DNA from: Hofstenia miamia
Lineage: Eukaryota; Xenacoelomorpha; Acoela; Hofsteniidae
Reading direction: 5' to 3'
NCBI GenBank assembly: GCA_900660155.1
Contig: CABFPE010000149.1
Span: 115,482 to 179,481 of the forward strand
Length of the DNA: 64,000 bases
The notes under the pieces are model-generated. The model was not told where the DNA came from, did no database searches, and was given only the letters and a program-made list of their open reading frames with translations. Every line of letters begins with the position of its first letter. Position 1 is the first letter of the stretch. Shown here piece after piece: positions 46,346 to 57,566 of this stretch. Both the position numbers and the translations under genes were made by a program.

Positions 46346-47119
46346 GTGCTAATAGTTACAGACCTGATGAAAACCAACACAATTACAGTTGTGATCAATG
46401 GTATTATGGTAAATGCTAAAATAGATAGGGGAGCAGTAATATCAATAATTACCAATGAGTGTGCAGCAAAGATAGGATTTGAAAGAAAGCATTTGATAAA
46501 TGAAAGGAATAGACTAAAAAATGCATCTGGCAATTACATAGATGTGAAAGGACAGTTACAAGATATACCAATAAGAGTGGCTAATACAATGTTCAAGCAG
46601 ACTTTCACAGTAATTGATATGGAAAAGAGTCAATTGCCATATGAAATCATATTAGGAAATGACTTTTTGACGAATAACAGGTGCATTATAAATTACAAAG
46701 ATAAAATGATAACAGTGCAAGAAGAAATTATAACAATATACAAAGAAGATGATGAGATAATAGTGTTTAAATTAATGCAAGACATGAAAATTTTACCAAA
46801 TATTTGGAAAATGTGTGAAATTGAAACCAAAAAAGAGATAGACACAGCAATAATGATATATGATCAGATGGGAATCAACTCAAAGAAATTGTCAATTCCA
46901 TCTAGCTTGTGCAATATACGTAAAGGAAAGGGAAATATACCAATACTTAACGCAACGATGCAGAAGGTAAAAATAAAAGGGAGGAAAATCAAAATGGAAA
47001 AACAGATAGTGGATAAAACTATCAACACCATAGAAAAAGAAGACAAACAAAAGTACCATCTCAATGAACAAGAAAAACAATTACTGATAAAAGTTCCCAA
47101 CAGACAGAAAAATATTTAA
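46346..47119 (+). pseudogene. Element E protease and linker, active site altered
   Basis: A 257-codon frame. Active-site string KIDRGAVISIITNE has DRG in place of DTG. The ILGNDFL motif follows. The C-terminal linker is Lys-rich with VKIKGRKIKMEKQ. The loss of the Thr means the protease is probably dead even though the frame is open. Confidence 0.85.
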
Positions 47120-47905
47120 TTTTGGAGAAATTAGTGTCAGAAAGGCAATAGGGGAGACACATAAAAATTATCACCACAATGAATGAACCAATAAGACTAC
47201 TTTGCAGAAGAGTACCAGAGAATCTAAAAGATATAATCAAATTATAAGACCAAGTGAAAGTCTCTATGCATTGCTGACAGTGTTCATGAAACAGGGAAAT
47301 AAATATAGACTCTGTATAGATTTTCACAAACTCAATGAAGTGATGAAAAGGATGTGTATTCACTTCTGAGGATAGATGATATGATATACAAAGCAATTAA
47401 AAACAAATACTTTACATGTATTGATTTATGTAAAGCATATTGGCAAGTGCCAATGGAACCTAAAAATATTCATAACACCCCATGGATTGTTTGAGTGGAA
47501 GTATATGGCATTCAGACTTAGAATGCACCAGCAACTTTCCAAAGATATGTAACTAAGGTACTTAAACAAGATAACAGAAAATTAGAATATAGAGTATGGG
47601 CATACATAGATGAAATTTTGATAGCAAATAGGACAATAAAAGAACACATCAAGAAATTGGACAGAACATTAACAATCTTGTACAATGCTGGACTTTGAGT
47701 AAATGTGAAAAAATGTGAAATACTAAAAACCAAAGTTGTATTCCTAGGAAGGCAAATACAAGAAGGGAAAATAAAGATGAAAAATAATGCAAGAGAGATG
47801 ATTCAAAATATTAAAAGTCCAAAAACTAAAAAAGACATTCAAAGAATTATGGGATTTATAAACTATTATGGGTTTTTTATACCAAATATAGCACTAAAAA
47901 ACCAA
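47120..47905 (+). pseudogene. Element E reverse transcriptase, YIDE variant
   Basis: Broken frames with FMKQGNKYRLCIDFHKLNEV, FTCIDLCKAYWQVPM, APATFQRYVTKVL and AYIDEILIANR. The second catalytic Asp of YIDD is Glu. VVFLGRQIQEGKI and IMGFINYYGFFIPNI follow in 47705-47908. Multiple stops and small deletions near 47370 and 47470. Confidence 0.8.
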
Positions 47906-48625
47906 TAGGATAGCAGTCTTAATGAAAAAATCTAAACCATTTGAATGGACATGGAAGGAACAAGAACAATTAGACAATGTAAAGAATGAACTTGCTAAAA
48001 TGCCATCACTGAATACACCCAATTATGGAAAAGAATTCATCTGGGATTGTGACGCAAGTAACATAGTGATTGGGGCATGTCTAGGACAAATAAAAATTGG
48101 CAAAGAGGTTCTGATACAATTTTTTAGCAGAAGATTAAAACTGAGTGAGGAAAATTATGCGTCTATGAAATTGGAAATGTTAGTGTTGGTCAAAAGCATT
48201 AAAAAATTCAGGTATTTTTTGATTGGATAGAATTTTAAGGTGAGAACAGACAATAGCAACTTGGTATGGCTGAAAAAGTTCTCAGGAGACAAGTTGTTGA
48301 TAGTATCAAGATGGATAGAATTTTTAAACAAATTCAAATTTACAATACAACATAGAAAAGGAACATTACACAAAAACACTGATTTTTGGACAGCACTTCC
48401 TGAATACCAAAGGGATGTAGAAAAAATAGAAGGAGAAAAGAAAAAATTCGATTTTATTCCACATAGTGAGTATCAAAAATTACCAGATATTAATGCTGAT
48501 AAGAAAGGCAAGGCTATGATGCTGATTACTATTAAAGAGGAAATAACAGAACATGAAATCATCAAAAAACAAGATACAGACGTCATATTAATGGAAATAA
48601 AAGCAAAAATTTATTAGAAACAAAC
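47906..48625 (+). pseudogene. Element E RNase H and tether
   Basis: Frame 47922-48230: FEWTWKEQEQLDNVKNEL, IWDCDASNIVIGACLGQ (first Asp), LEMLVLVKSI (the Glu). Frame 48240-48617: MRTDNSNLVWLKKFSGD (second Asp) and TLHKNTDFWTALPEYQRDV. Broken by a TAG at about 48228. Confidence 0.8.
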
Positions 48626-48708
48626 TAAACTAGGGAGAGATGCTAATAGCTACTTCCAAAGATACAAATGGAGAATAAATACAAATGGTCTCCTATATGT
48701 AGAGGGTA

Positions 48709-48824
48709 AGACATTGTGAATAGCAATTCCAGAGTATTACAAAAGAGAACTAGTAAGAAAGATCCANAGACATTGTGAATATTGATTCCAGAGTATTAAA
48801 AAAAGAACTAGTAAGAAAGATCCA
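48709..48824 (+). repeat. 58-bp direct duplication around a single N
   Basis: AGACATTGTGAATA...GATCCA occurs at 48709-48766 and again, with few changes, after the N at 48767. It duplicates codons around the RNase H-integrase boundary. Probably two contig ends overlapped rather than merged. Confidence 0.75.
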
Positions 48825-50151
48825 CAAAAATGGACACATTGGTATAATTCAAATGGAACAAACATTTAACTCTAGATTTATAACAATGGCAATAAGGAAA
48901 ACAGTAGAAGACATTATTAATAAATATACAACATGTCTAATAAATAATAAGAGTCATTTTCCAAAACAAACAGCACCACTAGAAAAGATTATGGTTACAG
49001 CACCAAATCAAATGGTACACATTGACTTGGAGAAGCTATTGCAAGACAATGAGGGATATCAATATATTCTAGTGATCATGGATAATTTTACAAAATATGC
49101 AAAAAAGATTCCATTAGATTCAACAACAGCAAAGATAGTAGCAGAAAAAATAATGAAGGAATGGATATTGAAATTCAGGCCAATGGAAATGATAATATCA
49201 GATAGAGGCATACAATTTGAAAGTAAGTTGTTTGAAGAAATGACAAAATGGATGGAAATAATAACAGAAAAAACAACTGCATATCACCTGCAAGTGAATG
49301 GAGTGGTCAAAAAACTAAACAGGACAATGATCAAATTGATAAGAACTTTAATGTCAAGAGTGGGTGGAAGAGATTGGAGAGAAGTAATAGAAATGGTAGA
49401 ATACTTCTATAATACCTCAGTTCATTCAACCATGGGAATGACACCATTTAAAGCAATGTATGGAAGGGAAGCAGCAACACTGATTTTGATGCATTACCAT
49501 ACATATTCTGAGCAACTGGACAATGAATATATTAGAAAAATAAAGAAACAGATGACAGAAATTCATGAAGCAATGTGCCACAATACAAAAAGATCTGCAA
49601 TAAGACAACAAAGAAACTTTAATAAGAAAATTTATGGAAAGCCACATCAAAAGGGTGATAAGGTATATGTGTACACATTGTTGAGAACACAAGACATAAA
49701 CCAAGTAAGGAAATTAAAAACACAATGGGCAGGGCCATTTGTCATTACACAAACATTACCAAATAATAATTATAAACTGGACAATGGCAGGACTTTACAT
49801 TTTCAAAATTTGAAGAGGGCAATAAAAGACATAGAACAAGTAGCATTAGACAAAAATGCACTATTTAAATTAGTCGAAAATGATGATAGTACATATAACA
49901 AAATGGTTGAACTGGACTGTTTGGCAGAAGAGGAATTTCAAGAAGAATATACTCCCCCAAATGAAGAAAATGGAGTTGAGAGAAGAGTGATGCCCCAGAG
50001 GGCAGCAAAAAATAAAAATAAATACAACTCTGAAATATGGGATATAAATTTAGTAACTCCATTTAGAATAGAAAATGAAGAGATCAACCAGAAGTGCCAG
50101 CTGATTGCTGATGAAAAGCAGGAGCGTGAGAAGATGGAGCCTGAAATCTGA
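48775..50151 (+). pseudogene. Element E integrase, long open frame with catalytic Glu replaced
   Basis: 458 codons without a stop. Zinc finger His17, His21, Tyr51 (Cys expected) and Cys54. Core: HIDLEK with Asp84, IISDRGIQ with Asp143, and VVKKLN with Lys179 where the DD35E Glu belongs. GPY/F module WAGPFVIT, then an acidic/charged tail with YNSEIWDINLVTPF. No chromodomain. Ends at a TGA (50149-50151); the same frame continues into ORF3. The first codons may be affected by the N/duplication. Confidence 0.85.
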
Positions 50152-53100
50152 TTGTTAATTAAAGGGTTGACAAAATGGAAGAAAACTAGCATAAGTACTG
50201 TTAGTACTAGGTCTCTGCAATCTGATTGTCACTTAAAGGGCATGATGATGGAGACAAAATTACAAACATCACCCTCAACCAAATGTCAATTAAAGAGCAG
50301 GCAGATAATAGAGGGCCAATGTCATGATACTGAGCATCACTTAAAGGGCATGAGGTTGGAAGAAAAGTTGAACTCAGAAATGGAACACTTCCCCTCAACC
50401 AGCAAATCTCAATGCCAATTAAAGGGCAAAGAGTATCAAGCTACAACAATTGGTCCTCCCCTGCAATTAAAGGCAGCAGGTACTAAGGTCTGTGGTCAAT
50501 TAAAGGACCCAGATTTACAGGATGTAAGCAAGGGATCTGAAATGGATATCTCTGAACAACCATCAACAAGTTCAATGTCAAATACTACCCAAAGTTCTCA
50601 ACCTTTCTTGCTTAAACAAATGTCCACAACAACTACATCATCCAGATCAGAGGAATGTGAAAGCAGAATGATGAGAATAGGAAAAGACAAAATATATCTG
50701 TACTTCATTGCAAATAGAAGAATTAGATACAATTCATATGACAACCTATCACCTGAAACAAAAAGACTGATACAACAGCATGTTTCAATGAAAGAAAAAT
50801 AAAGCTCTGTGATTCCAATAGTAATAGATAAGCATAACAGACTGGTTTGCAACATGATCAAAACATATGGAGAGGGTATGAAAGAAACTTTCAACCAACT
50901 GTATTTTAAGAGCACAGTACATATAACATTTGATGAAGATTTCACAATGAAGGAGGTACAAAGAGTAATTAAAAATAATGACAAGTTAATCAACAAATGC
51001 AAACAAGTGAATTTAGACAGAAACCATTTAATAATAGTGCACTTTATCAAACAAGCTGAGATCAACTCAAGAAGTTTGGAAATGAACATAGAGGAGACAT
51101 TAAAGCTGGCTAAAGACTACAAAGAAAAAGTAGTCATAATTATGAGGAAAAAACCAAGTGAAGAAATACCAGAGTTCATATGGACATTAGAAGAAAAACT
51201 GGAAAATCTGTTTATTATTGAAGATAAAGGTTCAGCAATATCAGAAATGATTAGTATCAATCTGCAGATAAACATGAAAGCACCAGCTGAAAGAATTATG
51301 GTAGAACTAAAAATAGTGATAGACATGTATTACCAAGTCAAAACAATGGAAATTTTAGAAATGAGAGAACAATTGGAGGGAATTGGAAATTTATACATTA
51401 AATGTAGTATGAACCAGATGCCAGAACACCTCAAGAATATTGTACAAGTATGGAAGGAGATGAAGGCCAAGAAACCAATGCAAGACAAATGGCCTAGGAT
51501 CAACATAAAGTCACCTACTAAGACATACCATAAATCTGTAGAAGCATATGAAATGGAGTCCAAATGCAACTTTAAGAATATGTTATTTGAAGAAGTCAAC
51601 ACACCCCATATTTGAGCAAGAACATCAATCTGGCTATTATGCATAACATTAACAAATAATGAAAAATTGGTATTGCTGATAAGAAAGAAAGAATATTGAA
51701 ATATAGTGAAAAACAAAAAATATGAGATTGCAATTGCACCAATACCTCTCAACATCAAACAATGGATGTTACAATACATGGACATACTAACATTATCTCC
51801 AACAAAGAAAGCACACCAAAAGTTTCAAAAATACTTTATAAGATTGTTAATGGAACAACACACTCTGGGAAAGCCAAGTATAGTAGAACTCACCAACAAA
51901 ATGGTTATATGCCCTGCAGAAATCAATATCCTCAATAATGAAACTTGAAAGTACATGTGGGGAGCAACATCAACATGAAATTAAAAGCCTTAAACAACAG
52001 CCATTGTTGACAATGAGAAACCTCATAAGATGAGAAAGTGCAGACATGTTGCAAATGATACAAAAGATAGAACAAAACAACGTGAACAAAATAATCACAA
52101 CAGAAATGAGGAAATATATAAAAGACTACCCACAGTGTGCCTATATGAAAATCATAAAGAGATTGGAAATAATGAGGAAAGAAGGCAAAAATAAACTGAT
52201 AGAAATAATAGAAATGGTCAGTAAATCCCAAGAGGAAATGCACCTAGAAGAAACTCTTTTACAATCAAATGTGATCACATTAACTCCAAACACTCAAAGA
52301 GAGATTGACAAAGTCAATCTGATGATGAATTCTTGCTGGTAGAAATTACAGTTAAAAGAGAAAAACAAGATAATATTGTCCAACACATATTCAGAAAAGT
52401 ATATGAGAAAGAGACAAAGTCACTGATAAAGATATTGTGTATGGAAGCATTTACAAGACATGAAATTTGTCAGATGTTAGACCCACAAACCAATTGGCAG
52501 TTGATATTGAGTGTATAACATCAAAGTTTGTAATAAAACCCAAAACAGCACAAAGCTTAATGAAACATGGACTAACAAATACATTCTGGGAAAGCATAAA
52601 AACTAGCAAGAATAATTATCCCACAGCTTTTGGAATGGCAACAACGTCAAAAATGGATGGATCATATGAAAATATAGAGAACAAGATGTTAAAATGCACA
52701 CTGCCACCAACAATATTGGTACCCGTGCTACTCCCAACATGGAGATTAAAAGACAAAAAACTGGCAAAAATAGTGTGACATTAAGAGAATACATATGTGA
52801 ACACACTTGAGGAAGCAGAGAGCAAGGTAAATGATGAAAGATATAGAAAATCTAAAGAAATATTATTAAAGAAAAACAACAAAGAAAGAGTATAAATAGA
52901 AGGGGTAATAACTCCATATGATCTATATAAAGATGGTGAAGCCATACAATACAGAAGGTATGAATGGAAATAGAAAAATTTCCAACTCAAACAGTAATGT
53001 TATTCTCAGGAATTAACAATATTGTATGGGGTGAATTGTGGAGTGCACAATACAGATATTATGATGTAATGAGACACTTAGAGATAATAACAATGATAAG

Positions 53101-53527
53101 ACTTGGAAAAAATAACCTGGACAAGATAACAAGGGAAGAAGTATGTAATAATGTAAGTGCATTTTACAAGGAGGCTTCAATATCAAAGTTGTTAAGATCC
53201 ACGTACAAATTCTTCTACCCAAGAACAATGATACATCCTGATCTAGCACACACAAGTAGAGTGGATGTGATCATGACACTTATGATAGTGATCAAAGGAT
53301 TGAAAGTATACAAAAAATACTACAAGGAATTCAATGAAAAATTAAATAAACTATGTAGTATGTGTACAATATCAAATCAACTAAAAAACCCACCATTCTT
53401 AAGACATAAGAAAATGGTCACTACTGAAACAGAAGTTGTACTGATACTCACTAAAGAAGAGGAATACAAAAACACAAATTGGGAAATGCATGAAGTGAGC
53501 AATATTATCAAGAGAGCAGCAGAATGA
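50152..53527 (+). pseudogene. Element E ORF3, longest version
   Basis: About 1120 codons if joined. 50152-50802, 50809-51615 and 51706-51948 are in the integrase frame, split by TAA 50800, TGA 51613 and one more stop; 52046-52342, 52333-52518, 52467-52778 and 52964-53527 are in changing frames. Domains: Ser/Thr-rich N-terminus with six QLKG/HLKG-type repeats, a block ending NLSPETKRLIQQ, YFKSTVHITFDEDFTM, ELMRE-type helices, YEIAIAPIPLNIKQWM, then LPTWRLKDKK, YRYYDVMRHLE and VIMTLMIVIKGLKVYKKYY. No signal peptide, no transmembrane helix, no Cys-rich ectodomain, so not a typical Env. No known family recognised. Homologous to ORF3 of A, B, C and D. Confidence 0.75.
50170..50545 (+). repeat. QLKG/HLKG-coding repeat in E ORF3
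   Basis: The DNA motif CA(A/C)TTAAAGG appears near 50228, 50288, 50337, 50413, 50464 and 50499. It encodes HLKGM, QLKSR, HLKGM, QLKGK, QLKAA and QLKDP. Spacing 35-76 bp. A further copy without coding context lies in the 3' LTR near 53897. Confidence 0.7.
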
Positions 53528-53566
53528 TTCATGGTGAAAGAGTGGTTATCCTTAATTAGCTATGCT

Positions 53567-53576
53567 GGAGGGGGAG
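53567..53576 (+). other. Element E polypurine tract
   Basis: GGAGGGGGAG immediately before the TGTAACATAATC start of the 3' LTR. Confidence 0.7.
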
Positions 53577-54727
53577 TGTAACATAATCAACATAATATCA
53601 TGTAAATGGAAAAGAGTGAAATGCAAATGCTAATTAATGCTAACATGCATAAAACAGCAGATGAAGAAATTAGAGGGAAAATTAGTATATATACAACAAC
53701 TTTGATTAGACAGGTACTAGCCAAATGTTTGATTGTTTAATATTACTAAGTATAAAAAGAGTGCAGTTGATTTATTTAATGATGAACAAAATTTACTGGA
53801 TTTACTTCATTGTTTTTGTCAGGTTATTTTATTATATTAAAATGGAAAGCTAAACTGTAGAAGCATTAGAGTAATCTGGACAGTGGTCCCCAACTGCAAT
53901 TAAAGGAAGTCTGGAACAGCAAGCACATACAGCCTTTCAAAAGTGTGGTGCAGCTGGTAGTCGTCATTTACTTGATGTGCTTTTAGGTTAAGTGTATGAA
54001 TAGTGATTTTTATTTGTTATAGCTTTTCTATTGGTCATTATTCCACCAGTTTCATTATCATTATGATTGTTTCATTAACCCTCATTATAGAAGCAATGTT
54101 TATTAAATCTCATTTTTCCTGGTTATCATATCTATTGCCTATTAGTAAATTCTCTGACATCAGACTAAATTACAATGTTCATTTCTCACTGACCACATTG
54201 ATTGTTCATATGTATCAAGGGCTTACATGTATCTTTATATATGTAGGGTTATTATATGTAAGGAAATATAATAAGCTGAAGCACCCTGGTTGTGTTACTG
54301 CCTTCTTATATTTTAACCACAATAATAACAAGAACAATCAACACACTAAATTGTTAACAAATTACACACACATGTTCACTGAGATACCATTTCCATGCAC
54401 TAAGTCTGCCCCTGGTAATTCTGTTGATGTCATCTGAGTGAAGCTGGATTAAACTGCAAAGACCAATCATCCTCTAATGCATTGCTTCAAGTTGGGTAGA
54501 TACTCATTGCACCATCTGTTACTCTTGATCTAAATGAACCATTGTTATCTGATGCATTAAGTGTAGCTGATGTTATATTAATTAAATTAAACCATTGACT
54601 ATTAAGTACAGAGAGAGAGAGAGAGAGAGAGATGTTGGAGTCTGTCAGACATTGAAGAATGAACAAACTGGAATTATGTTGAGCAAAGCCTAAATTAAGT
54701 GAAATTTGATGTTGGCAAGATTCTACA
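53577..54727 (+). repeat. Element E 3' LTR
   Basis: 1151 bp from TGTAACATAATC to GATTCTACA. TATATATA at 53696-53703 is the likely core promoter. It contains a (GA)n tract at about 54609-54632 that is shorter in the 5' LTR. About 440 bp (54140-54583) are absent from the 5' copy. Confidence 0.75.
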
Positions 54728-57532
54728 ATATTTCTAGGTTGCAATGTACAAATCAATCCTAAGCTGATAATAACTTTGTCAGTTTTTAGAGTTGGCACAG
54801 GTTTCAAAGAGCTTATTATTGTCTGTGTTTAGAATTAATGCAATACATGCCTTAATGATTATTTGAAAAGTAAAAAAGAAAGTATATGCAATGAATACTG
54901 AAGTTTGTGAAGAACAGTAATGGTAAAAGTATGCAATTTACATTAGTTGTTATATATTTAATAGCTTAAAATACTCTCTTACTACCTTTTTCTTATTGTA
55001 TAATTAAATTTTGGAAAAATGTAACTTTTTATTAGTATGTATTTTGTGTGGGAGTGCTTTCTCAAGTGATGGAAAATTGCTGTTATAATATTTTTAGAAA
55101 GAATATAAAAATTTTGCTTTCTAATCAACAATAAGGACTTTCTTTATGATCTGATAACTTATGCCTTCATTGAAGCTGTTTATGGACAAAAAAGTAATTC
55201 AAAATTCTTGAAGGTGCCTTGTTAGATAATATAATTTTTTAATCTATGATACTACATTTTCATTAAAATGATTTATTAAAAACAAAGATAGAAAGGTTAC
55301 TGATATTATCCAATATATTAGAGAATATATTAGAAGCACAGGTTAGAGCAACATTGTAATCACTGCACTTGGCATGAGTTACTTCTGCATTCACTCTAAT
55401 AAAAATGCATAGCAAAATTTTTTACTGTAAAGAATGTTGTAACATCATCTAGTTTTCCTAACTGCTTTAAAAATCACTACTTGTGTAGCCTAGCTATTTA
55501 TATAAATGAGTAAACATATAATAAGTGTATAAATCAAAATTGATAATTGGAGTTTAAGCAATCATGACTGTGGTTATAAACTAGATTAACTTAGATTACA
55601 TATGAGGAACACATTAATGCCTTGTTTGCTAACATCTAAAAAAAGCAGTCCAAAATGAAAGACCTAAGAGCAGGAATGTCTCTTGTCATTGGTTGAATAC
55701 TATCTAGGCAATGTGAGTTCAAAATCAAATACAAAAATAGCACTGATGGAGGTGTATAGACTTTCAGATATAGGAAGACCTTAGATGATAAATATGCTAA
55801 AATATCTGAACACTAGATGACCTCACAAGAAAGTTAACTAGTAGAATAAGATGAACAGAGACCAAAAGGACAATGACATGAGTGTATAGAAGAGCAGAAC
55901 AGAATAGTACTTGATTGTTATAGAAGAAGCAGGTTAGATGACAGGAGCTATCTGAAGATGATTCTAGATGAATGGAAGGATGTAACAATGCAAATAGGAT
56001 ACTTGATGAGAACTGTGGAACAGAAAAGAATTCTAAATTAAATGAGAACAAGAAAAACAAAATCAAAGAGTAAATAGGGTGATAGATGCAGTAAGAGAAG
56101 CAGCAGAACAGCTGATCTTGTCTGTAAAGTAGTAATCAAGGAAAAATATTTTTAGATTTAGTTAAATCAACTGGTTTGCCAGTTCAAGGAATTAGGAGAA
56201 GTAAGTTAGTAGACACAACAAAGGTTAGCAAAGTATGGAGTGGAGAAAAGCCAAAGGCATCACAGGGGTGAATAGGTGAGTATTTACATGTGAATGCAAG
56301 ATGATAAAAAATGTAGGCATGTACAGAAGAAAATAAAAACAGGAACATAAAGAAGACAAAATGCCAGCATGTGAAAAGAGAATAATAAAGAGGCTGACAT
56401 TAGTGAGCATATTGAAAATATTAGGTCAAGTAGGAGGTAGTGAAAAATGAGGGACTAAAGAGCTACCTCTACTACTTAAACAACACTTTGTCAAGTTTGT
56501 ATGTATCTACCATTTAACACTGCTTTCTACCCCTATTTTTTGCAAGGAAGCAACTTTGCAAAATCCTCCAATTTTATAACTATGGTTTCATACCATACAC
56601 CATTTTGTGGTGTTTCATTTCCATTGTCAATATAGCTGTTTAAAGTTTGCAATTTCAATTTTGGAAAATTTAACGAGTGAAAATGGAAGGGAAGCAACCC
56701 TTTTCCATCACATGCACTATCTGATTGAGCAGAGGTAGTAGTTTTTGAGATATAAAAGTATAAAAATTTTAAGGTTGAAGTAAAATATTCTAAGTAATAG
56801 CTTTATCCTTCTTTTCCAAGTCATAATATTTTAAAATTGCTTGTACTTGTAAGAATTAATGTCTCACATCATTGTGAATTAATCAATTAATTAATCCTCT
56901 ATTGAAAACATTATGTTCCACTTTTATCTGTCTACTGATTAATCATTGTCAAAATAGAGAACAAAGAAAAGTTCTGTATTCTATCTTCATGAACTAAATA
57001 GTTTCTTGTTTTAGTCACTTAAAATTCACTAGTGAATGTGGTGTCTTAATTCATTTTACCCAATACATAATTTGTATTTCTTTACAAACATTTGCTTCAT
57101 CTCCACAAAAATTATTATTGGTATTTTTCAATTATTTATTAATATGAAGATATCAGAATCAATGCTACAACCATTCATCAGTCAAAAGTTGGTGGTTACC
57201 AATAAACAATAACAGTACTGATATCTATCATTTTCTGGTTAGATATAGTTTTTATAGCTAATTAATCCATTAAACTGCATGTCTAATTAAAAAATTATCT
57301 TATATTTTTGACAAATTATTCATCAAAACTGCATGAAACAAGCTTCTTAAATCCTATAAAATAACATAGTAGCTATTCATTCAAAAATGCTGTTTATTAT
57401 TGTAGGCAATTAACAGTATCAATGCTTAGGGGAGCTTGGGGGAGGCTAAGGCTCCTCATATGCAACTGACAACCTCCCCCAAACAATATAGCTAGCCCCA
57501 ATATTAAATAATAATTGTATTTATTTATAAGT

Positions 57533-57533
<1 letters not shown>
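54728..57533. other. AT-rich non-coding stretch
   Basis: I see no gene, no RT or transposase motif, and only short frames typical of AT-rich DNA. 55640-56450 is purine-rich on the plus strand without recognisable coding content. Confidence 0.6.

Positions 57534-57565
<32 letters not shown>
57534..57565. repeat. (TA)n microsatellite
   Basis: About 16 TA units without interruption. Confidence 0.95.

Positions 57566-57566
<1 letters not shown>

Larger units (their letters stand above)
43368..54727 (+). mobile_element. Element E: outermost Ty3/gypsy element, plus strand
   Basis: 5' LTR remainder (43368-43678), PBS, a TIR-bearing insertion, gag, protease, RT, RNase H, integrase, ORF3, polypurine tract and 3' LTR (53577-54727). 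It is the most complete element, the first part of the 5' LTR being displaced beyond C. All coding regions carry stops and the DNA is A-rich on the coding strand and nearly CpG-free. The flank after the 3' LTR is ATAT. Confidence 0.85.

Noticed and set aside
50152-53527. ORF3 as a retroviral envelope gene
   Set aside because: No signal peptide, no transmembrane helix, no cleavage site and no Cys pattern in any copy.
55797-56066. Hydrophobic 89-codon minus-strand frame
   Set aside because: Antisense of purine-rich DNA gives Leu/Phe/Ser-rich frames by composition; no homology or start context.
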